From a bacterium (GTDB lineage: Bacteria > UBP6 > UBA1177): a stretch of DNA of 45,535 bases. A program made the position numbers and the translations under genes. The stretch is taken from assembly GCA_016290135.1 (NCBI GenBank), contig JAEESW010000016.1, positions 1 to 45,535 on the forward strand, written 5' to 3'. Under the pieces are notes generated by a model. It saw only the letters and a program-made list of their open reading frames with translations. It did not search any database and was not told the DNA's origin. Below, piece after piece: positions 17,025 to 25,951 of the stretch (its first letter is position 1; every line of letters begins with the position of its first letter).

Positions 17025-17483
17025 CTATTTGTTTTTAAAAGCCGCAAGTTTTTTTTCTATCGCGAAAACCGAACCCAAACCGTTATCTTTCAGGACTTTC
17101 CAAAAGGCTGTGCCGCCGAGCGGAAGAATTTTAAGATAACCGTGAAGCGTGAGTTTCAAAAAATTGGTGTAAATAACGAGATCTGTTTTTTCTTTACATT
17201 CGCCCGAAAGGAGTTTTGCCGAAAAAACCAGAAAACTGCCTGCATCCAAAGTCGAAGTGTATTCCGAAAACAGCTTTTCAAAGACCTCTTTCTGCATAGT
17301 CACAACAAAATCGGGCTTGTCTCCGGCAGAAGCCGCGCGGAACGAAACAGCATCCTTTTCGCGGGAAACGACGACGCTTTCGCCTCCCTCCACAACTACA
17401 CCGAATGAAGCTCCTTTTGAGAGCGAACTTAAGATTTTCATGACTGCGCCGTTATGTCTGACCGCTTCTTCCACAGAAATCAT
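17025..17483 (-). CDS. Unknown protein, possibly SCP2-like
   Basis: The 152-residue product (MISVEEAVRHNGAVMK...) has no signal peptide. It alternates short strands (GVVVEGGESVVVSREKDAVS) with helices and a hydrophobic C-terminal helix region (TNFLKLTLHGYLKILPLGG). Single-domain proteins of this size with a DFVVTM type strand sometimes belong to the SCP2 lipid-binding fold, but I cannot confirm that. An upstream TTG at 17486 is an alternative start. The AGAGG ribosome-binding site lies in a small hairpin with CCTCT (17492-17509). It is followed after 13 bases by the pseudo-receiver/coiled-coil gene, so the two likely work together. Confidence 0.7.
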   Translation of the reverse strand: MISVEEAVRHNGAVMKILSSLSKGASFGVVVEGGESVVVSREKDAVSFRAASAGDKPDFVVTMQKEVFEKLFSEYTSTLDAGSFLVFSAKLLSGECKEKTDLVIYTNFLKLTLHGYLKILPLGGTAFWKVLKDNGLGSVFAIEKKLAAFKNK

Positions 17484-17687
17484 CAAGCGAACCTCTCAAC
17501 CAAAAGAGGATTTTTTGTATCACAACCGCTTTTTTTTTGCAAGAAATTAAGTTTTCGCTCGTTTTTTTCGGAATTTTAAATATAATTTGCGCTGCAGATT
17601 CTTGCCGGTATTCCGCAATATCGTTATTCTGATATTCCGACGGCGCGATCGTTATTAACGCCAAAAGCGGTAAAAGGTGGAGATTTT

Positions 17688-18518
17688 ATGAAATTCTCGA
17701 TAGTGATCCCGAGTTATAATCAAGGCGTTTTTCTGGAACGGACGCTTCTTTCAGTCATAAACCAGGAAGTTGAGACCGAGATCATCGTGATAGACGGCGG
17801 CTCGACCGACAATTCCGTTGAAATCATAAAAAAGTATGAAGACAAAATCGCATACTGGGTCTCCGAGAAGGACCGGGGACAGAGCCACGCGCTGAACAAA
17901 GGCTTCGCTCATGCCACGGGCGACATTTTCGGCTGGCAGAACAGTGACGACGTCTATATGCCGGGTGCATTTAAGAAAGTGCTTGAAGTTTTTGAGAAAT
18001 TTCCTGACAAAAAAATCGTCTACGGCAACTGGTACGAAATCGATGAAAACGACAATGTGATCGACAGGACCTATTCCGCGCCCAAGCCGAGGATCCCGCA
18101 TTTTTCGTACGAGGGGTTCGACTCGAATCTCCAGTCAATGTTCTGGAAAAGAGAGGTCTTTGAAAAATTCAGGCAGTTTGACGAAAACCTTCACCAGCTC
18201 ATGGATACCGATTTTCTTTTCAGCGTAATATTAGACCAGGGAATTGATATCTTTGTCAAAACGGATTCTTTTTTAGGTGCGTTCAGGCGGCATCAAGATC
18301 AAAAAACAAAGCGCGACAGGATCGACAAAAGGGCTGTCAGAGAGCAGCATGTCATTGATGCAAAATACGGTTTTGACAAAATTTCTTATTTCGCAGCAAA
18401 ACGCTATAGATTTGCATACCTTACAGCAAAATTCAAATGGCTTGCGGAACAAGGCGGAATTTTTCTCGCTTTCAGGCGGATATCTCGCGCTTTTTTTAAA
18501 CGGGCGGGGCATTTATGA
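17688..18518 (+). CDS. Family 2 glycosyltransferase
   Basis: The 276-residue GT-A fold enzyme begins FSIVIPSYNQGVFLERTLLS and has IIVIDGGSTDNSVEII (about 31-46). The DxD-type region is GWQNSDDVYMPGA (about 85-97), and an acceptor-side motif HQLMDTDFLFSV sits near 170. It transfers a sugar from a nucleotide-sugar donor, presumably onto an extracellular or envelope polysaccharide. A GGTGGAG site precedes the ATG. It overlaps the next glycosyltransferase by four bases, so the two act in the same pathway. No polymerase or flippase genes are nearby, so the glycan is unknown. Confidence 0.92.
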   Translation: MKFSIVIPSYNQGVFLERTLLSVINQEVETEIIVIDGGSTDNSVEIIKKYEDKIAYWVSEKDRGQSHALNKGFAHATGDIFGWQNSDDVYMPGAFKKVLEVFEKFPDKKIVYGNWYEIDENDNVIDRTYSAPKPRIPHFSYEGFDSNLQSMFWKREVFEKFRQFDENLHQLMDTDFLFSVILDQGIDIFVKTDSFLGAFRRHQDQKTKRDRIDKRAVREQHVIDAKYGFDKISYFAAKRYRFAYLTAKFKWLAEQGGIFLAFRRISRAFFKRAGHL

Positions 18519-19525
18519 ACTCTAAAAATAAGAAAATCCTTCTGCTCGCCCATTCTTTTCCGCAAAACGAAGAAGACTATCGCGGCCGGTTCATTCTCGA
18601 TCACATAAAATCACATCCCGATACAGAATTTCATGTCGTCGCTCCTTTTCGCGGCAAATCTTTCGATACAGACATCGACGGAGCATTTGTCCACTATTTC
18701 AACTGGGATCACGACTATCTTGCAGGGAGAAGGATCTACCAGCCTTCGACTCTTTTCGTAACAGCGCAGCTCCTTTACGGTTTTTTTTCGAAAGCAGGAA
18801 AACTGCTGAAAGAGCACGATTTTGAGAAAATTTTCGCCTGCTGGGCTGTTCCTGCAGGACTTTCAGCATATTTTCTCAAAAAAGCATACGGCATAAAGTA
18901 TGATGTCTGGCTTTTGGGGACTGATGTGAACAAATTCATAAACTTTCCCCTCATTCTGCCTATGACACTGAAAAGCGCAGATAAAACATACTCCAACAGC
19001 CGTCAGCTTTCAGAGACAGTCACCAGAAAAATTCCCGGACTTGATATCGGGATCCTGCCGACATTTTCATCTTTACCGCTGCCTGAAAGACCGGAAAACG
19101 CCTTCGAAATGGATAAAAAGGATCTGAATATCGCTTTTGTCGGACGCCTTGAGAAAATCAAAGGATTCGATTTTTATCTTGAGATCGCGGAAAAAGTTTC
19201 GGAAAAAAGAAAAGATGCCGCATTTTTCGCGTTTGGCGAGGGAAGCATGGCTCCGGAGGCGGAAGCTGCAACAAAGAACGGAATCATAAAATGGAACGGA
19301 AAGGCAACTCTTGCCGGATTGTCATATTATGCCGCTTTCATTGATGTTCTCTGCATCACATCCAGAAGCGAAAGCATGCCTGTGGTATTTTGGGAATTCC
19401 GGGACAAAAGCCGCATCCTGTCGTTTCCTGTCGGGGACATTCCGCTCCACGCGAAACCGGAAGACATCTGCAACGATGTCGACACTTTTGTAAAAAAAAT
19501 TTTGGAAATACACAAAGATTATTGA
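18515..19525 (+). CDS. Family 4-like glycosyltransferase
   Basis: The 336-residue GT-B type enzyme starts KILLLAHSFPQNEEDYRG, with a Rossmann-like N-terminal domain. The C-terminal domain opens with DLNIAFVGRLEKIKGFDFYLE (partly quoted) and carries the donor-binding ITSRSESMPVVFWEF segment, an E-x7-E type motif (E after SRS, then E in WEF). It overlaps the family 2 enzyme by ATGA and probably adds a sugar in the same glycan. The protein is a little short, as the C-terminal tail after the E-x7-E motif is only about 45 residues. Confidence 0.88.
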   Translation: MNSKNKKILLLAHSFPQNEEDYRGRFILDHIKSHPDTEFHVVAPFRGKSFDTDIDGAFVHYFNWDHDYLAGRRIYQPSTLFVTAQLLYGFFSKAGKLLKEHDFEKIFACWAVPAGLSAYFLKKAYGIKYDVWLLGTDVNKFINFPLILPMTLKSADKTYSNSRQLSETVTRKIPGLDIGILPTFSSLPLPERPENAFEMDKKDLNIAFVGRLEKIKGFDFYLEIAEKVSEKRKDAAFFAFGEGSMAPEAEAATKNGIIKWNGKATLAGLSYYAAFIDVLCITSRSESMPVVFWEFRDKSRILSFPVGDIPLHAKPEDICNDVDTFVKKILEIHKDY

Positions 19526-19576
19526 AGTTTTTTTATTATATGGTAAAACTCTCCGTTTTTTGAAAAAGGAGTCCGG

Positions 19577-21319
19577 ATGAAAATAGAGCTTACCGTTCCG
19601 ATTCTTCTCGATATGCTTGAAGAATATTCGGTGATCGACAAAAAACTGAAAGAGTTGATCGTTGCGCGGCGCGACTACTACGAATCTATGTTCCAGGGCA
19701 AATTCCGCCGGGAACCTTTCGTTACTGAACTGGTCTCTTTCGCATGTGAAAACGAAGGTGTGAAATGCGACGAGGAGCAGATCCTGAAACTGATCGCGGC
19801 ACGCAGCGGATGCGAATATGTGGTCATAGACCCGCTGAAGATCGATTCTCAGCTCGCGACCAAAACGATAAGTGTGAAATACGGCAAGATAAACCGGCTG
19901 ATACCGCTCTACAAAGATGGCGATTCCATAGTCGTAGCCATGGCCGATCCTTTCAGAATGGATCTTATTGACCAGCTTTCGACGAGCAGCGGATGCGAAA
20001 TAATCCCCGTCGTAGCTTCGGCAAGCGAGATCGAAAAGACTATCGACGATCTTTTCGGCTTCAAAAAATCGATAAAAGCGGCTGCGGACGACAACGCAAA
20101 AGAAAATTTCAACAACCTTGAGAACCTCACAGGCCTCGGGCAGGCAAAAAATATGGATGACAAGCACATAATCAATGCGGTTGATTATATGCTGAAATAC
20201 GCGATCGAGCAGGAGGCGAGCGACATCCACATCGAGCCCAAGCCCACGGAAACTCTGATCAGGTTCAGGCTTGACGGCATTCTCCACACGATCTATTCGT
20301 TTCCGGCAGAGGCGCATCTCCCATTCTTAAGCCGTCTCAAAATGCTTGCGAAAATGGATATCGCAGAAAAAAGGCGCCCGCAGGACGGCCGGATAAAAGT
20401 CCTCACCGAAACGGGCCAGACTGTCGAGCTCCGTGCCAGCACCATTCCGGTGGTAAGCGGCGAAAAGATGGTCCTCAGGATTTTAGAGTCAGGAAATTTC
20501 ATCAAAGATATCAGCAACATAGGTTTCACAGACGAACAGAAGAAAGCCTTTGAAGAGTCGATGAAAAAATCGTATGGTATGGTCCTCGTCACAGGCCCGA
20601 CCGGAAGCGGAAAATCAACGACGCTCTACTCGACTCTGAAGACTATGGCTTCTCCCGACATAAATATAATTTCGGTCGAGGATCCGATAGAGATCGTGAT
20701 CGACGAGATCAACCAGATGGGCGTAAACGTCAAGGCAGGGATCACTTTCTCAAGCGCGCTCCGCCACATTTTAAGGCAGGATCCCGACATCGTCATGATA
20801 GGCGAGATCCGCGACAAAGAGACCGCCGCGAATGCCGTTCAGGCTGCGCTTACCGGCCACCTGGTGCTTTCGACTCTCCACACCAACGACACCGCGACTG
20901 CAGTCGAAAGACTCGGTGATCTGGGGGTCGAACCTTTCCTTATCGCAAGCGTTCTCAATGCTGTCGTCGCCCAGAGGCTCGTCAGAAAAGTCTGCCCGCA
21001 CTGCGCCTTCACCCGTGAAATGACTGAAGAAGAGAAGATAACGCTCCATCTTCCGCTCGAACATACTTACAAAATCCGCGATTCCGAAGGATGCGTCAAG
21101 TGCCGCTTTACCGGCTACAAAGGACGGACCGCGATAGTCGAATATATGCCGGTAACGGCAAAAATGCGTTCTCTGATTTCATCCGGCGCGACGACTGAAG
21201 AGATCCGCAACAACGCTGTCATGGACGGAATGATGACTTTGAAGGAAGCGGCCATCCGCAAACTTGCCGACGGAGTCACGACTTTCAGCGAGATCGTAAA
21301 AGCACTTTACTATGATTGA
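19577..21319 (+). CDS. Type II secretion / type IV pilus assembly ATPase (GspE/PilB family)
   Basis: This hexameric motor ATPase drives pseudopilus or pilus polymerisation from the cytoplasm. The 580-residue protein has an N-terminal region of about 190 residues that includes an MshEN-like segment (LIPLYKDGDSIVVAMADP), then the T2SSE domain. Visible motifs are ASDIHIEP (about 214), Walker A GPTGSGKST (340-348), the Walker B region DPDIVMIGEIRD, the His box TGHLVLSTLHTND, and a zinc site made of CPHC and CVKC. No other secretion or pilus genes are next to it, so it is an isolated ATPase gene here. A hairpin at 19551-19571 includes the GGAG ribosome-binding site. Confidence 0.93.
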   Translation: MKIELTVPILLDMLEEYSVIDKKLKELIVARRDYYESMFQGKFRREPFVTELVSFACENEGVKCDEEQILKLIAARSGCEYVVIDPLKIDSQLATKTISVKYGKINRLIPLYKDGDSIVVAMADPFRMDLIDQLSTSSGCEIIPVVASASEIEKTIDDLFGFKKSIKAAADDNAKENFNNLENLTGLGQAKNMDDKHIINAVDYMLKYAIEQEASDIHIEPKPTETLIRFRLDGILHTIYSFPAEAHLPFLSRLKMLAKMDIAEKRRPQDGRIKVLTETGQTVELRASTIPVVSGEKMVLRILESGNFIKDISNIGFTDEQKKAFEESMKKSYGMVLVTGPTGSGKSTTLYSTLKTMASPDINIISVEDPIEIVIDEINQMGVNVKAGITFSSALRHILRQDPDIVMIGEIRDKETAANAVQAALTGHLVLSTLHTNDTATAVERLGDLGVEPFLIASVLNAVVAQRLVRKVCPHCAFTREMTEEEKITLHLPLEHTYKIRDSEGCVKCRFTGYKGRTAIVEYMPVTAKMRSLISSGATTEEIRNNAVMDGMMTLKEAAIRKLADGVTTFSEIVKALYYD

Positions 21320-21328
21320 GGTGATAAA

Positions 21329-22543
21329 ATGGGAAAAACTCTTAAGATCTCCCTCTTTACGGCTTTATTTGCCGCATTTGCACTGGTTTCGTGCAGCAAC
21401 AGCATCGAAGGTCTGCAGACGAGCGACACAATGCTCTCGCTTACGACATTCAATGCGAAAATGACCGATGACCTTGCGTTTAAAGTCAAAAGATTCAAAA
21501 AAATGGAATTCGTTCTTGCCGAAAACTCGAGCGATATCATCTGCATTCAGGATCTTTACGGCAACAACGTGCTTGACGAAGTCCGCAATATGCTGAAAAG
21601 AGATTACGGCTACGACTACTCGCTTTACGCAAAAACGAGCAACGATGACGAAGACCTTGAATACACCGAGGCTCAGACTATTCCGGCATCGTGTTCGACA
21701 AATGACATCGCACCGGTAATTTCATGCGTCATGCAGAACTGCCCCGATTACGACGCCGGGTGTATCGTGCAGAGTTGCTGGCAGAGCTTCCTCGAGCTTC
21801 CGACAGACTGCAGGAACTGCATGATAGGCGGCGGAATGGAGGCGATCTCCGGCGGCAGCTACAATGAAATCCTCGAAAAATGCATGCAAACAACAAGGAT
21901 CCCCGCAAAAAGACTTGAATACGAATTTTCTGGAAACAGCGGAGTCCTTCTTGCGTCAAAGCTCCCGATGTCGAACAAACAGCCGGTAAAATTAAGATCG
22001 TTCGGCAGGATGCGGACCGCTGTGGCGGCGAATGTCTCAAAGGAAGGCATCGGCAAGATCCAGATCATCTGCACGTCGCTCTCGCCGGTCAGCAGTGCCG
22101 AATACGACGGTTTCGGAGAAAGCTGGGAGGACGAACAGCTGACGCAGATAGAGCAGATCCTCGCGATCCCCGCGGAAGACGATGTCGTCCAGCGCATAAT
22201 CTTAGGCGATTTCGACGGGAATCTTGCAGCCGGCAACATCCGTGAAAACAATCCGGCACCGGTCGCGCTTCTCGAAGAAAACGGCTGGTACGACCCGTAT
22301 TTCGACATTGATACGAAAGAGGGCCCGGACTGCACTCTCTGTCCTGAGAATCCGTTCGTTCCCGACAATGCCGAGGAATCGGTTCCCGACCACATCTTTT
22401 TTATGGAAAGAAAGGGTTATGGATTTTCGTCAAGCCGCATATTCCTTAACGAATTTACCGAACTCAACACGGAAGAAGAGACAAAGACAAGATATTCCGT
22501 TTCCGACCGCTACGGCATAACCGTCACAATGACCGTGGAATAA
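21329..22543 (+). CDS. Lipoprotein with degenerate endonuclease/exonuclease/phosphatase fold
   Basis: The 404-residue protein has a signal peptide with lipobox LVSC (C22) and so is probably membrane-anchored. The rest follows the EEP (DNase I-like) fold: FNAK near 41, IICIQD at 71-75, ILGDFDGN at 291-298, VPDHIFF at 352-358 and SDRYG at 392-396. Against the family pattern, QE is QD, the His of NTHL is S250, GDFN is GDFD, and the final SDH is SDR. Both catalytic histidines thus seem lost. An insertion at about 120-165 adds seven cysteines (C122, C133, C138, C145, C150, C161, C164), with C185 just after. It is likely a non-catalytic surface protein. It starts ten bases after the ATPase gene. 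Confidence 0.75.
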   Translation: MGKTLKISLFTALFAAFALVSCSNSIEGLQTSDTMLSLTTFNAKMTDDLAFKVKRFKKMEFVLAENSSDIICIQDLYGNNVLDEVRNMLKRDYGYDYSLYAKTSNDDEDLEYTEAQTIPASCSTNDIAPVISCVMQNCPDYDAGCIVQSCWQSFLELPTDCRNCMIGGGMEAISGGSYNEILEKCMQTTRIPAKRLEYEFSGNSGVLLASKLPMSNKQPVKLRSFGRMRTAVAANVSKEGIGKIQIICTSLSPVSSAEYDGFGESWEDEQLTQIEQILAIPAEDDVVQRIILGDFDGNLAAGNIRENNPAPVALLEENGWYDPYFDIDTKEGPDCTLCPENPFVPDNAEESVPDHIFFMERKGYGFSSSRIFLNEFTELNTEEETKTRYSVSDRYGITVTMTVE

Positions 22544-22567
22544 TTTTACTTTACCGACTTCTTAAAT

Positions 22568-22595
22568 TTGACAATTCCGATATATCGAATAAAAG
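22568..22595 (+). promoter_or_regulatory. Putative promoter for ACP gene
   Basis: A perfect TTGACA (22568-22573) is followed after 16 bases by TAAAAG (22590-22595). It lies 30 bases upstream of the ACP start codon. The -10 box is moderate. Confidence 0.5.
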
Positions 22596-22624
22596 AGCGG
22601 GTCGTTTTTTGAGTATTGTGAAAT

Positions 22625-22885
22625 TTGGGGGATATTATGGAAAGAAATGAAGTTTTGGAAAAAGTTATAAAGCTGACCAAAGAGAAACTTGTCGTAAAAA
22701 AGAATATCACCGTAACGGAAGAGACATCGTTCCAGGACGACCTTAACGCCGATTCTATCGACATCACCGATTTCGTCATGGAACTCGAGAATGTTTTCGA
22801 ACTGAAAATCTCCGACAAGGACATGGAAAACATCAAGACCGTCCGTGACGCAGTCGACCTGATCTACGCGAAAAAATCAAAATAG
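22625..22885 (+). CDS. Acyl carrier protein
   Basis: The 86-residue acidic helical protein has the phosphopantetheine attachment motif D39-S40-I41-D42 (LNADSIDITDFVMELE), with the family's usual FQDDLNADS approach and a C-terminal TVRDAVDLI helix. S40 would carry the 4'-phosphopantetheine arm. It stands alone, not with fab genes, so whether it serves fatty acid synthesis or a specialised pathway cannot be told. GGGGG in front of the ATG serves as ribosome-binding site. Confidence 0.93.
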   Translation: MGDIMERNEVLEKVIKLTKEKLVVKKNITVTEETSFQDDLNADSIDITDFVMELENVFELKISDKDMENIKTVRDAVDLIYAKKSK

Positions 22886-22946
22886 AACGGAAAGCAGCTC
22901 CAAAAAATCGTTCAGGATCCTCTTTTTGCGCTCCATTTTTTTGAAT

Positions 22947-22966
22947 TATATATAAATTTATATATA
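22947..22966. repeat. Perfect 20-bp AT palindrome upstream of gmk
   Basis: TATATATAAATTTATATATA is a perfect inverted repeat centred 23 bases before the gmk ATG. It contains TATAAA-like -10 elements in both directions. It could be an operator or simply a core promoter region. Confidence 0.7.
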
Positions 22967-22979
22967 TTACCCTGGTTTT

Positions 22980-23639
22980 ATGAAAATTGACGCGGAGTTT
23001 GCTTTGAATAACTCAAATTATCTCAACCACGGCAGGATCTTCGTTATTTCGGCTCCTTCAGGCGCCGGCAAGACAACTCTGGTGGGATTGCTCAAAAAAC
23101 GCTTTCCCCTTCTCGCGGAATCGGTTTCATGCACGACAAGAAGACCGCGCGGGCAGGAAGTCGACGGCATCGATTACTTTTTTCTCACGAAAGATGAATT
23201 TTTTGCAAAAAGAGAAGCCGGGCTTTTTGCGGAATGGGCTGAAGTCCACGGCAACTTCTACGGAACGCCGCTTGATTTCCTGCAGAAGCAGCTTGATTCA
23301 GGCAAAGACATCGTCTGCGACATCGACTATCAGGGTGCGATAAACATCAAAAAGGCTTTTCCTGACGAAGCGGTCCTCATCCTCGTGCTGCCGCCCTCGA
23401 TGGAAGAACTTGAATCGAGGCTCCGTCTGAGAGCGACTGATGACCCGGAAGTTATAAAGACACGTCTTCACAACGCGAAAAACGAGATCATGCACTACCC
23501 TCATTTCGATTTCGCGATCGTCAACAAGGATCTCGACACAGCCATCGGACAGCTTTCAGCCATAATATCGGCGCACACTGAATCGTCGATCTTCCACAAT
23601 TTGGAGACTATAAAAAAACTTACGGAGCAAAATGGATAA
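22980..23639 (+). CDS. gmk: Guanylate kinase
   Basis: This enzyme phosphorylates GMP to GDP with ATP. The 219-residue protein has the P-loop SAPSGAGKTTL (24-34), then the GMP-binding SVSCTTRRPRGQEVDGIDYFFL stretch (quoted in two parts: SVSCTTRRPRG, EVDGIDYFFL) and the DIDYQGAINIKK motif near 105. Compared with usual family members the N-terminus has about 15 extra residues. No strong ribosome-binding site precedes the ATG. It overlaps the rel gene by eight bases. Joining the enzyme that supplies GDP with the enzyme that metabolises (p)ppGpp is a common pairing. Confidence 0.95.
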   Translation: MKIDAEFALNNSNYLNHGRIFVISAPSGAGKTTLVGLLKKRFPLLAESVSCTTRRPRGQEVDGIDYFFLTKDEFFAKREAGLFAEWAEVHGNFYGTPLDFLQKQLDSGKDIVCDIDYQGAINIKKAFPDEAVLILVLPPSMEELESRLRLRATDDPEVIKTRLHNAKNEIMHYPHFDFAIVNKDLDTAIGQLSAIISAHTESSIFHNLETIKKLTEQNG

Positions 23640-25950
23640 AAAGACTCTCCTTTCCATTCTCAAAAGCGAACCTTACATCAACATTCCGAAAGTCGTAAGG
23701 CCCGATTCTATAATCCGCGAAGTCGAGAAACACTCCGGGATCAAAGACCCTGACGAACTCGCGGCGATCACGGGCAGGATCCACCAGGCGATAGCAATGG
23801 CTTCGGCGGCACACAGCGGAGTCGTGAGAAAAAGCGGAGAACCTTATATTTTCCATCCTTACACTGTCGCATATCTTCTTGCCACGAGCGGAATGGACGA
23901 CGACTGTATCATAGCCGGTCTTCTCCACGACACGGTCGAGGATACGAGCATGACTGTCGAAGAGATAGAAAGCGCCTTCGGAAAAAATGTCGCGAACCTT
24001 GTCGACGGCGTCACGAAACTTACCGAGATAAGGGAAAAGATAGAGAATGAGGAGATCTGCCGCAAACTTTCACGCGAAGAAAAGCAGGCTACGGCAATAA
24101 AGAAACTTCTCACTTTTGCGCAGGACGATTCAAGAATAATCATCATCAAGCTTTTTGACCGTCTGCACAACATGATGACGCTTGACGCCATGGCTCCCGA
24201 AAAGCAGAAACGGATCGCGCTGGAAACACTCAATCTTTATGTCCCGCTGGCGCACAGGCTCGGTATCTACTGGCTGAAAGAAGCACTTGAATCACTCGCG
24301 TTCTATTTCGGATTTCCGGATGAATGGGCACAGATCGACCGCAGCGTGAACGTTACTTACCCTAATCTTGCGGCAACCGCAGAAACGCTTGACGAAAAGA
24401 CGAAAAACGTCTTCAGGGATTTTGCGCCGTTCATGGCGAAAAAGATCGCGAGAGTCTACTGCAAGACGAAGTCCTATTACTACATCTACACAAAAACTTT
24501 GAAAAAGAATCTCGAAGTCGGGGATCTCAAAAACATCCTGTCGGTCAGGATCGTCCTTAAGACCAACGATGTTTTCGACTGCTACACGGTGCTCGGGATG
24601 CTTCACCTTTTCCCCGGATTTTCGCTTGTCCAGCGCTATCTCAAGGACTATATTTCCACTCCGAAAGTCAACGGATACCAGTCACTGCATACACTGATAA
24701 GGTTCAAGGAATACTTCGTCGAATTCCAGATATGCACAGAACAGATGGAGCGTGTCGCACAGGAAGGGCAGCTCTCGAAATGGAAGATCAAGGATGATCC
24801 GGCATACCGTGACACTCTTGCGGAATGGCTCAAAACGATATTCAGCGAACTTATCGACTCTTCGTCGAAACCGGAAGCTTTCGTCAGCGACATCGAGAAC
24901 CTTCTTCCGCTTGACAAAATGATCGTCTTCACACCGACGGGAGAAGAAATTCCTCTTCCTGAGGGGGCGACGCTGCTTGATTTTGCATACGCCATCCACA
25001 GCGATCTCGGTGAAAAGTGCATCGGCGGGACTGTCAACGGAAAGCGTGCGACAATAAGCCAGGTCCTCCAGAACAAGGACGAAGTCAAGGTCGAAACCGC
25101 GGAGAACCAGAATCCGCGCGAAGACTGGCTCGATTTCGTAAAGACTCAGCGTGCGAAACAGTTCATCAAAAAATATATTCAGAAGCAGCAGGACAAGATC
25201 CTCGAAAACAAAGGGCGTGAGATCTTAAAGCCTCTTTTTGTCTCACAGGAAAGAGGTGATTTTTTCGACACACTGGAAAAACAGCGCGCCTTCACAAGTT
25301 TTGCAAAAAAATATTCGCTGCCGAAACAGAACACTTTAAGCGCCTTTTTCATAAAAACTGCTTCAGGCGAGCTTAAACTCGAATCGGTCATAGAAGCGTT
25401 CTTCTCTTCGGATGAGATATCAAGGCTCATAAACGCCTTTCCGCGCAGGGTCGCACCGCTTTTCGTCCTGCAGGACGAGCGTGCCGCCGATCTGTCACCG
25501 ATATTCATCAAAGGGATCGGCCTGATAAGCGACTACAAGATCGCGCGCTGCTGCCAGCCTGTCGAAGGAGACTGCGTAGTAGCTTCAGTTTCGTCTGACG
25601 AAGGATACATTCTCCACAAACAGAAATGTCCCAAGATCTCGCGGATCGACGCAGAGCATCTCAAGGAAAACGTCTACTGGTTCGAATATCCGAAATACGA
25701 GATCTCTTTCATCATCAGCCTTCAGAACAGAAAAGGGGCTTTGATGGAACTTGCGAAAGAACTCCACGACAAGGACTTCGATATTTCCAGCATACATCTC
25801 AATGCCGATGATGCTGATGAATATTCCGGAAAAGTTTATGTCACAGTGAAGGGCTCCGACATCCAGAGTGTCGAAAGTCTTAAAGAATCGCTTAAAGACA
25901 AAGAAGTTATAATAGATTTCAAAATCAACAATATCACTTACAGAGGTTAA
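23632..25950 (+). CDS. RelA/SpoT-family (p)ppGpp enzyme; synthetase site looks degenerate
   Basis: The 772-residue protein has the full long-RSH layout: HD hydrolase (about 50-200), synthetase (about 270-390), TGS (about 428-490) and C-terminal ACT (about 690-772). The hydrolase motifs look intact: HSGVVRKSGEPYIFHP, LLHDTVEDT (H99, D100, E103, D104) and KLFDRLHNMMTL. The synthetase region keeps PKVNGYQSLHT and E364. However, the Asp of the usual YDLLAVR motif is N301 (LKNILSVR), QIRT has become QICT, and the following MH..AE motif is altered (QMERVAQEG). This points to a hydrolase-dominant, SpoT-like enzyme. It overlaps gmk upstream and ends one base before dapA. Confidence 0.93.
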   Translation: MDKKTLLSILKSEPYINIPKVVRPDSIIREVEKHSGIKDPDELAAITGRIHQAIAMASAAHSGVVRKSGEPYIFHPYTVAYLLATSGMDDDCIIAGLLHDTVEDTSMTVEEIESAFGKNVANLVDGVTKLTEIREKIENEEICRKLSREEKQATAIKKLLTFAQDDSRIIIIKLFDRLHNMMTLDAMAPEKQKRIALETLNLYVPLAHRLGIYWLKEALESLAFYFGFPDEWAQIDRSVNVTYPNLAATAETLDEKTKNVFRDFAPFMAKKIARVYCKTKSYYYIYTKTLKKNLEVGDLKNILSVRIVLKTNDVFDCYTVLGMLHLFPGFSLVQRYLKDYISTPKVNGYQSLHTLIRFKEYFVEFQICTEQMERVAQEGQLSKWKIKDDPAYRDTLAEWLKTIFSELIDSSSKPEAFVSDIENLLPLDKMIVFTPTGEEIPLPEGATLLDFAYAIHSDLGEKCIGGTVNGKRATISQVLQNKDEVKVETAENQNPREDWLDFVKTQRAKQFIKKYIQKQQDKILENKGREILKPLFVSQERGDFFDTLEKQRAFTSFAKKYSLPKQNTLSAFFIKTASGELKLESVIEAFFSSDEISRLINAFPRRVAPLFVLQDERAADLSPIFIKGIGLISDYKIARCCQPVEGDCVVASVSSDEGYILHKQKCPKISRIDAEHLKENVYWFEYPKYEISFIISLQNRKGALMELAKELHDKDFDISSIHLNADDADEYSGKVYVTVKGSDIQSVESLKESLKDKEVIIDFKINNITYRG

Positions 25951-25951
25951 C

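Noticed and set aside
22947-22966. AT palindrome as a replication origin
   Set aside because: No DnaA-box cluster was seen nearby and the element is too short.
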